Positions 18,030-25,013 of a DNA stretch of 64,000 nucleotides are shown in pieces (position 1 is the first letter of the stretch; every line of letters begins with the position of its first letter). Under the pieces are notes generated by a model, which saw only the letters and a program-made list of their open reading frames with translations, made no database searches and was not told where the DNA came from. A program made the translations under genes and the position numbers. Location of the stretch: positions 158,849 through 222,848 of the forward strand of contig OMWY01000008.1 of NCBI GenBank assembly GCA_900314885.1. The letters run 5' to 3'. The DNA comes from an uncultured Eubacteriales bacterium. GTDB lineage: Bacteria > Bacillota > Clostridia > Lachnospirales > Lachnospiraceae.

Positions 18030-18484
18030 AAGCTTTTCCTCACTTCCTCAAGAAATTCTACCGGCGATACCAGCTTTATCTCTTCACTCTTATATCGTAA
18101 AAGCCTTTTATCGGTAGAAATAAAATAATCACAACCGGCAAAAATAGCTGAAGCCACATGGCAGGCATCCTTGAATTTAATACCCGTCGACATAATATCC
18201 TGGGCTCGTTCTTCTATTAGGTTCTTTCTATCTACATCAACTATGTAATCAGCATATTTATCAATAAACTGTATGATAGCTCTTTTCCGATCTATAAATG
18301 GACTATTAATACACTCGTACCTAAGCATATAAGAAGACACCAGCTCATAGGAACCTTCCCTTATCATCTTCTGAATCCACAATTTACACTGAGTCTCAAT
18401 AGACACCATCAACTGTGATTGGTCATCATATGGTCTATTATAGCAACAGTTATCAAGGTATATTCTAATTTTTCTGTTTTTCAA
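18026..18484 (-). CDS. PIN-domain protein, candidate toxin ribonuclease
   Basis: A 152-residue PIN-fold protein with a complete acidic set: Asp11 in IYLDNCC, Glu57 in LRYECIN, Asp106 in FKDACHVA and Asp125 in FISTDKRL. PIN domains are Mg-dependent ribonucleases and are the toxins of VapBC modules. The start is a TTG at 18484 with AAGGAAAAGATGA upstream; no ATG fits the fold. It is the first gene of a two-gene unit with the 75-residue protein. The surrounding DNA is rich in repeats and poor in housekeeping genes, as expected of an acquired module. Confidence 0.82.
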   Translation of the reverse strand: MKNRKIRIYLDNCCYNRPYDDQSQLMVSIETQCKLWIQKMIREGSYELVSSYMLRYECINSPFIDRKRAIIQFIDKYADYIVDVDRKNLIEERAQDIMSTGIKFKDACHVASAIFAGCDYFISTDKRLLRYKSEEIKLVSPVEFLEEVRKSL

Positions 18485-18687
18485 TCATCTTTTCCTTCAG
18501 TTTCATATATTGTTCTTCTATTATTCTATCACGTTTTATCAAATGGCACAAGGGAAATTTGATATATATCTTTTCGCCTGCCGCAGCTCTCGCTGAGCTG
18601 CTTCTTTTAAGGAAACGAAGCCAAATCAGGCTTCGTTTTACCTCTTATCGGGAAATCGTTAATCATAGTGAGTCTAGTCTGCCTTAG

Positions 18688-18780
18688 CAGTGCCTGGTCC
18701 TTTTCACAATGCCTGGTCCACTAAAATTTATGTAAACGAATGAGCGTAGCGAATGAAGTTTGCAGAAATTTTGGTGTACC
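18688..18780. repeat. GTGCC-family structured repeat, copy D (opposite orientation, degraded)
   Basis: Reads CAGTGCCTGGTCC ... AATGCCTGGTCC, then an inner stem AAAATTTATGTAAAC pairing imperfectly with GTTTGCAGAAATTTT around GAATGAGCGTAGCGAATGAA. The far terminal box is eroded (GGTGTACC), where the GTCGTAG element begins. Confidence 0.65.
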
Positions 18781-18784
18781 TATT

Positions 18785-18833
18785 GTCGTAGAGAGGGACC
18801 CTCGGCGCTAGCCGTGGGAGAGTTGGCTACGAC
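18785..18833. repeat. GTCGTAG palindromic element, second copy
   Basis: Arms GTCGTAG and CTACGAC enclose AGAGGGACCCTCGGC-type stem sequence and GAGAGTTGG. It is immediately next to the eroded GTGCC element at 18688-18780, as if inserted there. Confidence 0.7.
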
Positions 18834-18896
18834 CAAAAGCACGGATAGTCTTTGCCATGGTAAAGTTTTACTTATTGCTAATTCTGCCCTGGTGAG

Positions 18897-19000
18897 GAAT
18901 TCCCGTGCCAGGTACGGTTAAGATTTTGTGAACTTCGCTTTGCTCGTTCACAAACTATTAACCGGACCAGGCACTGTTTATCCCCGGGACCAGGCACTGT
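18897..19000. repeat. GTGCC-family structured repeat, copy B (104 bp)
   Basis: Same terminal boxes and length as the copy at 17681-17784. The inner stem here pairs GGTTAA with TTAACC and TTTGTGAAC with GTTCACAAA around TTCGCTTTGCTC. Its right end lies inside, and truncates, the partner-gene remnant at 18978-19091. Confidence 0.8.
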
Positions 19001-19091
19001 TTCCTTCACGTAAAATCTCCGTCTCGCTGCTACCAAGATTGTCGGACATGCATTTAACGCCCTTATTTATCACATCAACAGAATTGTCCAT
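18978..19091 (-). pseudogene. Truncated second copy of the PIN-partner gene
   Basis: From the ATG at 19091 the minus strand reads MDNSVDVINKGVKCMSDNLG and then SSETEI, which lines up with the start of the intact partner (MNDNSSVILERGMQCLTKNL, DVEAEV). After about 27 codons it runs into the GTGCC repeat and stops ten codons later. The corresponding PIN gene is absent. This is the remains of a second module whose rest was lost at the repeat. Confidence 0.8.
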
Positions 19092-19192
19092 TATTTTTCT
19101 TTCGTAAAATTATGTATGAGTCGGCTCCTATAATCGCAGATTTATGCAACTTTGCTGTAGTCAATAACAGCCACTTCTTGGCATGATTTCTT

Positions 19193-19214
19193 AAAAGGAG
19201 CCTGTCAAGGCTCC
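19193..19214 (-). terminator. Terminator after degV
   Basis: Stem GGAGCC/GGCTCC with loop TTGACA followed by TTTT on the minus strand, about 150 bases after the degV stop. The plus strand also has a T-rich stretch after the stem. Confidence 0.75.
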
Positions 19215-19364
19215 GTTTCTTTTCATTATTTTACGGTAAATATTACTTTCTGCAAATTTAACCGCATCCATCTTGCACAATATTCTAATATACGCAAAAT
19301 TCTGCATTTCATGAGGCAATAAATAGCAGAAAACGCTTTAGGACCTTTGTCCGGCTCCGGATAT

Positions 19365-20201
19365 TCAGTAAACTATAATTAATCCACCATCGTTGGAATA
19401 CAGCGAGCTTATTCCACCTGTATCGACAATTATACTGTCCTTAAATGGAATCCTTGCCATAATCTTATCCCTTACCTCCACCGCCCTATTAGGGCAGTTA
19501 CAGTTAGCGACACCGAGAATCCTCGTCTCAGGATCCGTGACATCCTTCTCCATAAGAGAAATCATGAGATCGACAGCCTTAACCATACCGCGGGCCTGGC
19601 CTAGCTTTACTATATGTCCGTCAATAGTTCCGCCCATAACAGGCTTAATATTAAGGGCTCCCGCAAGAACCGCCTGAAGACCCGTAAGACGGCCATTTTT
19701 ACGGAGGGTCTCAAGAGACTCTAGAATAAACTTCGTCTGCTTCAGATCACTGTAAGCTGTAACCCGCTCCACGACCTCATCGAAGCTCGCCCCATTTTCC
19801 TTAAGCTCTATTATCTTCATGACGAGCAGGCACTCACCGACTGATGCTGAGTGCGAATCGAAAATATGGACCTTCTTGTCGGGTTCATCCTCCTCGTAAA
19901 TATCCGCCGCGACCTTGGCGCTGCCAAATGAACCTGAGAGATTTCCGGAAAGAGTGACAATATAGACCTCATCACCTTCCGTGAAGTGCTTCATATACTC
20001 ATCCGGCGCAGGGCAGGCGGACTTAGGTACCTCAGGGCTTGCCTTCATTTTCGCGAGAAAGTCCTTCTGATCGAATGTCTCGTCATCCACAATGGTCTTC
20101 CCATCTATCATAAGCGTCAGAGGGACATTTACAATGTGTGGGTTCTTCTTAAGTTCGGGCGTAAGATCACAACAGCTGTCGCACAAAATCACATATGACA
20201 T
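19365..20201 (-). CDS. DegV family fatty-acid-binding protein
   Basis: DegV/FakB-like proteins bind a fatty acid and present it to the FakA kinase for phosphorylation. This one (278 residues from the ATG at 20201, with AGAGG nine bases upstream; a TTG two codons earlier is poorly placed) shows the family N-terminus (ILCDSCCDLTPEL), the fatty-acid pocket segments (YIVTLSGNLSGSFGSA and FDSHSASVGECLLV) and RKNGRLTGLQAVLAGALNIKPV. No fakA gene is nearby. It has its own promoter region upstream (AT-rich gap to DUF4250) and terminator downstream. Confidence 0.92.
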   Translation of the reverse strand: MSYVILCDSCCDLTPELKKNPHIVNVPLTLMIDGKTIVDDETFDQKDFLAKMKASPEVPKSACPAPDEYMKHFTEGDEVYIVTLSGNLSGSFGSAKVAADIYEEDEPDKKVHIFDSHSASVGECLLVMKIIELKENGASFDEVVERVTAYSDLKQTKFILESLETLRKNGRLTGLQAVLAGALNIKPVMGGTIDGHIVKLGQARGMVKAVDLMISLMEKDVTDPETRILGVANCNCPNRAVEVRDKIMARIPFKDSIIVDTGGISSLYSNDGGLIIVY

Positions 20202-20295
20202 GGGCAAGGCCTCTTTTCTTTTTTATAGTAAATGCGTAAAAGTTTGTATTTTGTGATTATTATATCACATATTCACACGATAATAAAGCCATAAG

Positions 20296-20475
20296 TCAAA
20301 CAAATCTGTTCAACTTCTCATCATACTCAAAGCCTACAAGCGCCGCCTTCTTCTTCAGCTCTTCCTCATCGACAAGGTGGGCCTTGGCAAAGCGCTCCAA
20401 ATTAGGGAATCTGTCCCTTAGTTCAGTATTTATGAAGCTTACAAGCATCATAGGGTCTTTAGGTAAATCACTCAT
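20296..20475 (-). CDS. DUF4250 family small protein
   Basis: A 59-residue protein from the ATG at 20475, which has GAGGATATT upstream. The sequence begins MSDLPKDPMMLVSFINTELRD and ends GFEYDEKLNRFV, the pattern of DUF4250, a small helical family of clostridia with no known function. It follows the HAD gene by eight bases and is in the same operon. Confidence 0.8.
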   Translation of the reverse strand: MSDLPKDPMMLVSFINTELRDRFPNLERFAKAHLVDEEELKKKAALVGFEYDEKLNRFV

Positions 20476-20482
20476 AATATCC

Positions 20483-20980
20483 TCACTGCATGGGAAGGTA
20501 GCGTCCATGGGCAAACGCAAGCCTTATGGAACGAGCCTTCGCGTTTTCAAAAGTATTCATTATCCTGTCCGCTTTACCGAGCTTTTCCCCCGGTGAAAAT
20601 GGACTTCTGTAGCCAACCGGCACCATACCGGCATTGAGAGCCGCCTGGACTCCCACTTCAGTATCCTCAATCGCTACTATATTAAACACAGGCACGTAGA
20701 GTGCCTTCGCGGCCTGCCTAAGCATATCCGGGGCCGGCTTCGGCGGCATATTTTCACCGGAAATCTTCACGTCAAAGAAATCAATCCCCGCCTTCTTAAG
20801 GTCGGCATCCATTTCCTTTTTCGTGGAGCTGCTTACAGCCGCAAGCTTCATGCCGTCCTTCTTAAGTGTCATGGCGTATTCCTTCACAAAAGGAATCATG
20901 GTGAGACCGCCGTTTATATCGAATATAACCGCAAGCGGTGAGAGGCTCTTCGCCTCGTAATCATTGTAAATTTCTTCCAT
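20483..20980 (-). CDS. HAD-superfamily protein lacking cap domain and second motif-I aspartate
   Basis: Related to beta-phosphoglucomutase-type HAD hydrolases. Later motifs are normal: motif II in LAAVSSSTKK, the lysine in PPKPAPDM, motif IV in VAIEDTEVGVQAAL. Motif I, however, reads FDINGG instead of FDxDG, so the nucleophile Asp21 is kept but the acid/base Asp is Asn23. Only about 20 residues separate motif I and motif II, so the usual cap domain is missing; at 165 residues it is about 50 shorter than cap-bearing relatives. It may be a non-catalytic or altered phosphatase. The downstream neighbour is DUF4250 and the upstream is TraX. Confidence 0.8.
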   Translation of the reverse strand: MEEIYNDYEAKSLSPLAVIFDINGGLTMIPFVKEYAMTLKKDGMKLAAVSSSTKKEMDADLKKAGIDFFDVKISGENMPPKPAPDMLRQAAKALYVPVFNIVAIEDTEVGVQAALNAGMVPVGYRSPFSPGEKLGKADRIMNTFENAKARSIRLAFAHGRYLPMQ

Positions 20981-20985
20981 ACATT

Positions 20986-21804
20986 TTAATACCCGCTGTT
21001 CAAGAGATTCATAAGATTCTGCTCATTTATCAGATGCTCGGCCACACCTATAAGTAAGAGGTGGGTAGGATAAAATACGTAGAAGAACCAGCGCGGAAGG
21101 AGCTTCGGCCCCTTCTTCCCATTATAAAATGCTACAAGTATCACGGCGAAGAAGCCCGCGCTCTCATTTATCTGTCCTATCTTAAGGTCATAAAGAGCAA
21201 ACCAGAGGGCTATCGCAAGCGCTGAGAACACAAACCTCGCCCGGTCGGGATCCGGAAGCTTCCTCTTCTCCCCTATGAACCTTCCAAGCCTTCCTATATA
21301 GAAAATCATGGAGAGGAGGAAAATGCCGTGTCGCCCGTAGTCTGTCGAAAGTAAATCCGCGAATTCAGCGAAGGCGTAAATCATGCCTCCCTGAATCACA
21401 GCTGAAAGTATGATGGCAACTACGCCCCGGCTCTTAAGTATCTCCCAGATTCTGTCATTTATTATAAGCATTAAGAGGCCAAGGGCAAGGGTAAAGAAGA
21501 CGTTCTGGCTGTCATAGAGCCAGTAGTCTACGCCGTAGTACCAGTTAAAAATGTAGTCAAATGGAAACTCTGACACGAAACAGAAGAGAAGGAGCCTTAA
21601 AAAATAATTTCTCCTGTTCCTAGTGTGGTAGAAGCCTTCTGTTATGAGAAAGCAGAAGATAGGGAATGCAGTCCGCCCTATCCCTCTCATAACTGAATAT
21701 GTCGTTCCGGTAATCACGGGATACATGGTATCCCCGAGTCCTGCCGCGAGGTGATCTATGAACATGGTCACAATCGCGACTATTTTTAAAACAATCTGTG
21801 TCAT
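20986..21804 (-). CDS. TraX-like membrane protein
   Basis: Integral membrane protein of 272 residues with about eight hydrophobic segments. The sequence IVLKIVAIVTMFIDHLAAGL and RGIGRTAFPIFCFLITEGFY matches the TraX family, named for the F-plasmid pilin acetylase, but chromosomal members in Firmicutes have no proven substrate. They resemble acyltransferases acting on surface polymers or proteins. The gene overlaps the end of the ABC-F gene by four bases and is followed by the HAD gene after five bases. Confidence 0.85.
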   Translation of the reverse strand: MTQIVLKIVAIVTMFIDHLAAGLGDTMYPVITGTTYSVMRGIGRTAFPIFCFLITEGFYHTRNRRNYFLRLLLFCFVSEFPFDYIFNWYYGVDYWLYDSQNVFFTLALGLLMLIINDRIWEILKSRGVVAIILSAVIQGGMIYAFAEFADLLSTDYGRHGIFLLSMIFYIGRLGRFIGEKRKLPDPDRARFVFSALAIALWFALYDLKIGQINESAGFFAVILVAFYNGKKGPKLLPRWFFYVFYPTHLLLIGVAEHLINEQNLMNLLNSGY

Positions 21805-23630
21805 TGCTTCTCCTTCTCGATCCGTTCAGCAAGGTCGGTTAAGTAGAGCCAGCGCTCTTCCTTCTCGTCTAATTTCGCCTGCAGGTCCTCCTGCTCCTTA
21901 GTAAGCTCAGCGAGCCTTCCCGCGTCGGTCGCGTTCGCGGTCATTTCAACTTCTATCTCGGAAAGCCTCGTCTGGAGCTTCTCTATATCGGCATCGATTG
22001 TCTCGTATTCCTTCTGCTCCTTGTAGGACATCTTAAGCTTCTTCCCGCTCTTCCAGGTATCCTTCGAGCTTCCGGAGCTTTCGGACTTCCCGCTTGAAAG
22101 AGGCATACCGTCCTTTCCCGTAGCTACAGAGAACTTCCCGGTCTTCTCCTCACCCGCCTTCGCAAGGTAGTCGCTGTAATTTCCTTCATAAATAGTGATA
22201 TTTCCCTCCTCGAAGGAGAAAATCCGCTTCGCGATCCTGTCAAGAAAATATCTGTCATGGCTTACCGTAATCACGATTCCGTTAAATGAGTCGAGATAGT
22301 CCTCAAGTATCGAAAGTGTGGTAATATCAAGGTCGTTCGTCGGTTCGTCGAGGATTAAAATATTCGGCGCGGCCACAAGGACATGGAGGAGCGAAAGTCT
22401 CCTCTTCTCACCTCCGGAGAGCTTCCCGATTTTCGCGTACTGCATGCTGCCGGAGAAGAGGAAGCGTTCAAGCATTCTCGAAACAGGAATAAGTCCTTCA
22501 TTCGTGCGGACATATTCCGCTATATCCTTCGCGGATTCTATGACCGTCTGCTCATTATCAAGCTCCTCGGATTCCTGCGAAAAATAGCCAATCTTCACGG
22601 TCTGGCCGATAGTAACCGAACCTGTATCGGGCGTAATCTGACCAATGATTGTCTTTAGGAGGGTCGACTTGCCGCATCCATTTTTCCCGATAATCCCTAT
22701 TCTGTCATCCTTAAGGAAAATGTATGAGAAGTCGGTAAATAAGGTCTTTCCGCCGTAGCTCTTGCTTATTCCGTCAAGCTCAATCGTCTGATTTCCAAGG
22801 CGACTCGCGATGCTGTCGACCTGAACCTTATCGTCGGTGACTATCTTGTCACGGTCCTTAAGGGCGTTGAAGCGCTCTATATGGGCCTTCTGTTTGGTAG
22901 AACGGGCCCTGGCGCCTCTCATCATCCAGGCGAGATCCTTCTTATAAATTGCGTCAAGCTTCCTCTCAGTCGCCTGCTCCATTTCCTCCCGCTCCGCCTT
23001 AAGCTCAAGGTAGTTCATATAGCCGCCGGTGTAGGAATAGAGCTTGCCGTGAGTCAGCTCAACTATTATATTCGTAACCGAATCAAGGAAATACCTGTCA
23101 TGCGTTATAAGTAACAGGGCCTGCTTCATCCCCTTTAAATAATTCTCAAGCCACTCGCTCATACCTGTATCCAGGTGGTTGGTAGGCTCATCAAGGACGT
23201 ATACGTCAGCGTCATCAAGAAGTGTCGCCACAAGTGCTGCCCGCTTCCGCTCGCCACCCGACAGGGTTCCCGCCTTCGCATCCGGATCATTTATACCAAA
23301 TCTCGCAAGCATGGATCTCGCCTCGCCGTAGACGTCCCACCCTTCTATCTTCGCCGTCTTGCCGTCTGCAACGCATGAAAGTATGGTTTTCTCAGGGTCA
23401 AAGGCAGGGTTCTGAGGGAGATAGGCTATGCGGACTGAATTTCCCTTTGTGACCGTACCGCTGTCAGGCGCTTCAAGTCCCGCCATAATTTTAAGGAGAG
23501 TGCTCTTCCCCGTGCCGTTTATGCCGATGATTCCGGTCTTGTCGCCTTCATTTAAGCCAAGGCTCACATCATCAAGAAGGACCTTATCCGTAAATGCCTT
23601 GCTTATATGGTCTGCTGTAATTAAGTTCAT
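21801..23630 (-). CDS. ABC-F family ribosome-associated ATPase
   Basis: Cytosolic protein with two ABC ATPase domains and no membrane part. The start is taken at the ATG at 23630 (MNLITADHISKAF); an in-frame TTG eight codons upstream (at 23654) lacks support. Domain 1 has Walker A GINGTGKSTLLK and signature LSGGERKRAALV, the inter-domain linker has the charged arm seen in this family, domain 2 has GKNGCGKSTLLK and LSGGEKRRLSLL, and a C-terminal coiled coil (about residues 540-609) makes it Uup/YdiF-like. ABC-F proteins act on the ribosomal E site and some give resistance to ribosome-targeting drugs; nothing here shows resistance. Confidence 0.92.
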   Translation of the reverse strand: MNLITADHISKAFTDKVLLDDVSLGLNEGDKTGIIGINGTGKSTLLKIMAGLEAPDSGTVTKGNSVRIAYLPQNPAFDPEKTILSCVADGKTAKIEGWDVYGEARSMLARFGINDPDAKAGTLSGGERKRAALVATLLDDADVYVLDEPTNHLDTGMSEWLENYLKGMKQALLLITHDRYFLDSVTNIIVELTHGKLYSYTGGYMNYLELKAEREEMEQATERKLDAIYKKDLAWMMRGARARSTKQKAHIERFNALKDRDKIVTDDKVQVDSIASRLGNQTIELDGISKSYGGKTLFTDFSYIFLKDDRIGIIGKNGCGKSTLLKTIIGQITPDTGSVTIGQTVKIGYFSQESEELDNEQTVIESAKDIAEYVRTNEGLIPVSRMLERFLFSGSMQYAKIGKLSGGEKRRLSLLHVLVAAPNILILDEPTNDLDITTLSILEDYLDSFNGIVITVSHDRYFLDRIAKRIFSFEEGNITIYEGNYSDYLAKAGEEKTGKFSVATGKDGMPLSSGKSESSGSSKDTWKSGKKLKMSYKEQKEYETIDADIEKLQTRLSEIEVEMTANATDAGRLAELTKEQEDLQAKLDEKEERWLYLTDLAERIEKEKQ

Positions 23631-23734
23631 AATATATTTTATGTCTCTTTCCAATATTAATCCATTTCATTATAAATGATTTGCCTCCGTTTTTCAACTG
23701 TAGGAAACATTTGAATATTAACCAAAGATTTTTG

Positions 23735-23763
23735 CTGACAAATCGAAGAAAATGTGGTATCAT
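23735..23763 (+). promoter_or_regulatory. Promoter of the 175-residue protein gene
   Basis: CTGACA (23735-23740), 17-base spacer, TATCAT (23758-23763), about 55 bases before the ATG at 23817, which has TAAGGAGGTTTACGT in front. Confidence 0.65.
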
Positions 23764-23816
23764 TAGATTAAGGTATTCTTAATTTTTATTAAGGTGTGGT
23801 GTAAGGAGGTTTACGT

Positions 23817-24344
23817 ATGAGTGAAAATAATATGTCCCTGCTTTCACAGCAGGAGGTAGATACACTTATTAATTTCATCAAGGAACAGAACGGTTCAAGC
23901 GTAAATGGTGAAGTCCTCTCGCAGAACAGCGTGGATAAGCTTATTTCCATTATTCAGTCGGCAGCTGACAAGAAGCGGGGACTCACGTTAAACAAGTCCG
24001 CTGTCAAGAATGGGACCAGCTCTATTTTCGCCGCGAAGGGTGCCGATCCTCACGAATATGAGCTCACTTTTAAATGTAATGATGAAGGTCAGGTATGCCT
24101 CTATGCCTGCAAGGTTGATACGGAAGAATTAATAAGCATAGCTCCTCAGGCTGTAACCGACCATCCTAACGCAAAGGCACCTAAGACCTGGGGCAAGTGC
24201 ATCGTTCCGGCTGCCTTCGCAGAGGTCGCAAGCGAGCTTGGTATGAATTATTCCGATGAGACGATGGACAGCTTGAAGACTCTCTTCGCTAAGGTTATGT
24301 ACGGAAATCCCGACACCCCGATACCATCGGTTTATTTACCGTAA
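23817..24344 (+). CDS. Unknown protein with two FliM/FliN-like N-terminal motifs
   Basis: I do not recognise the family. The N-terminus carries two copies of a short pattern: LSQQEVDTLI at residues 9-18 and LSQNSVDKLI at residues 34-43, the second preceded by NGEV. This closely resembles the N-terminal LSQ-x-EIDALL segment of the flagellar switch proteins FliM and FliY, which binds phosphorylated CheY. After a basic linker (DKKRGLTLNK) comes a globular domain of about 110 residues (HEYELTFKCNDEGQVCLYAC through MYGNPDTPIPSVYLP) without membrane segments. It could be a flagellar or chemotaxis accessory protein. It is monocistronic, with its own promoter and a strong terminator. Confidence 0.75.
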   Translation: MSENNMSLLSQQEVDTLINFIKEQNGSSVNGEVLSQNSVDKLISIIQSAADKKRGLTLNKSAVKNGTSSIFAAKGADPHEYELTFKCNDEGQVCLYACKVDTEELISIAPQAVTDHPNAKAPKTWGKCIVPAAFAEVASELGMNYSDETMDSLKTLFAKVMYGNPDTPIPSVYLP

Positions 24345-24350
24345 CACAAA

Positions 24351-24374
24351 AAAGCCGGCTTACGCCGGCTTTTT
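24351..24374. terminator. Bidirectional terminator
   Basis: AAAAGCCGGC/GCCGGCTTTT stem with a four-base loop, extended by A/T runs on both sides. It serves the 175-residue gene on the plus strand and tRNA-Trp on the minus strand. Confidence 0.92.
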
Positions 24375-24379
24375 ATTAT

Positions 24380-24450
24380 CAGGGGATGAGAGAATCGAAC
24401 TCCCGCCAAAGGTTTTGGAGACCCCTATCATACCATTTGACCAATCCCCT
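24380..24450 (-). tRNA. tRNA-Trp (CCA)
   Basis: Minus-strand cloverleaf: acceptor AGGGGAT pairing with ATCCCCT, discriminator G, anticodon loop CTCCAAA giving anticodon CCA, T-arm GGGAG-TTCGATT-CTCTC. The 3' CCA is not encoded. A consensus promoter lies just upstream (24482-24510). Confidence 0.95.
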
Positions 24451-24481
24451 AAATATCTGCTGTCACGAGACAACAGATATT

Positions 24482-24510
24482 ATTATACACACCGAATCGA
24501 ACTTTGTCAA
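24482..24510 (-). promoter_or_regulatory. tRNA-Trp promoter
   Basis: Minus strand TTGACA (24505-24510), 17-base spacer, TATAAT (24482-24487). A short leader with a hairpin (AATATCTG/CAGATATT) precedes the tRNA. Confidence 0.85.
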
Positions 24511-24519
24511 GCACTTTTT

Positions 24520-24999
24520 TCACTGCGGATAAACTAAATGTTTATCATCTATGCCTCTGAGGGTCTTATCAAGGTACCTCTTCGCAAGATACTTCGCCAT
24601 CCCGAGATTCTGATCCAGATAATTTCCGCACTCATCAGGCTTCGCTCCAGGTATTTCACCCTCGAAGCCCTCTATAAATTCATACATCCTCGTAACAAGG
24701 TCAACTATATCACGACTCGTAAGGTCTCCGGCAAGAATGAGATAAAATCCTGTCCTGCAGCCCATAGGTCCGAAGTAAACTATCCTGTCGCCCCACTCCT
24801 TATCATTTCTAAGGAAGGTAGCGCCAAGATGCTCTATAGTATGAACCTCGGCCGTGTTCATGACTGGCTCCCTGTTAGGAGCCGTCATACGAAGATCAAA
24901 TGTCGTAACTGTCTCTGCGCCAATCTTATCCTTTCTTGAAACATAGATTCCCGGTTCAAGAACAAGATGATTTATAGTAAAGCTAGCGATTTTTTCCAT
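24520..24999 (-). CDS. luxS: S-ribosylhomocysteine lyase
   Basis: Cleaves S-ribosylhomocysteine to homocysteine and DPD, the precursor of autoinducer-2. The 159-residue protein has the metal ligands His53 and His57 (HTIEHLGATFLRN), the catalytic Cys81 (GPMGCRTGFY) and Cys124 in PDECGNY. It lies 14 bases after deoD in a luxS-deoD-mtnA run, so recycling of methyl-transfer by-products is grouped with nucleoside and thioribose handling. No pfs/mtnN gene, which would supply its substrate, is in the window. Confidence 0.97.
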   Translation of the reverse strand: MEKIASFTINHLVLEPGIYVSRKDKIGAETVTTFDLRMTAPNREPVMNTAEVHTIEHLGATFLRNDKEWGDRIVYFGPMGCRTGFYLILAGDLTSRDIVDLVTRMYEFIEGFEGEIPGAKPDECGNYLDQNLGMAKYLAKRYLDKTLRGIDDKHLVYPQ

Positions 25000-25013
25000 T
25001 TTCTCATCTCCAA

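Larger units (their letters stand above)
18485..19364. other. 880-base accessory gap: repeats, gene remnant, terminators
   Basis: No complete gene is supported here. The stretch contains a hairpin with T-run on the plus strand (18613-18638, AAACGAAGCC/GGCTTCGTTT), palindromic repeats at 18688-18780, 18785-18833 and 18897-19000, the truncated partner gene at 18978-19091, and the DegV terminator at 19193-19214. An open frame on the minus strand upstream of the PIN gene (about 18475-18650, ending EKMIEKQKN) crosses a terminator hairpin and is not credible as a whole. Confidence 0.6.

Noticed and set aside
18475..18650. Minus-strand frame upstream of the PIN gene, as a conventional upstream antitoxin
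   Set aside because: It runs through a terminator hairpin, has no start with a ribosome site, and its composition is low-complexity Lys/Glu only at the end.
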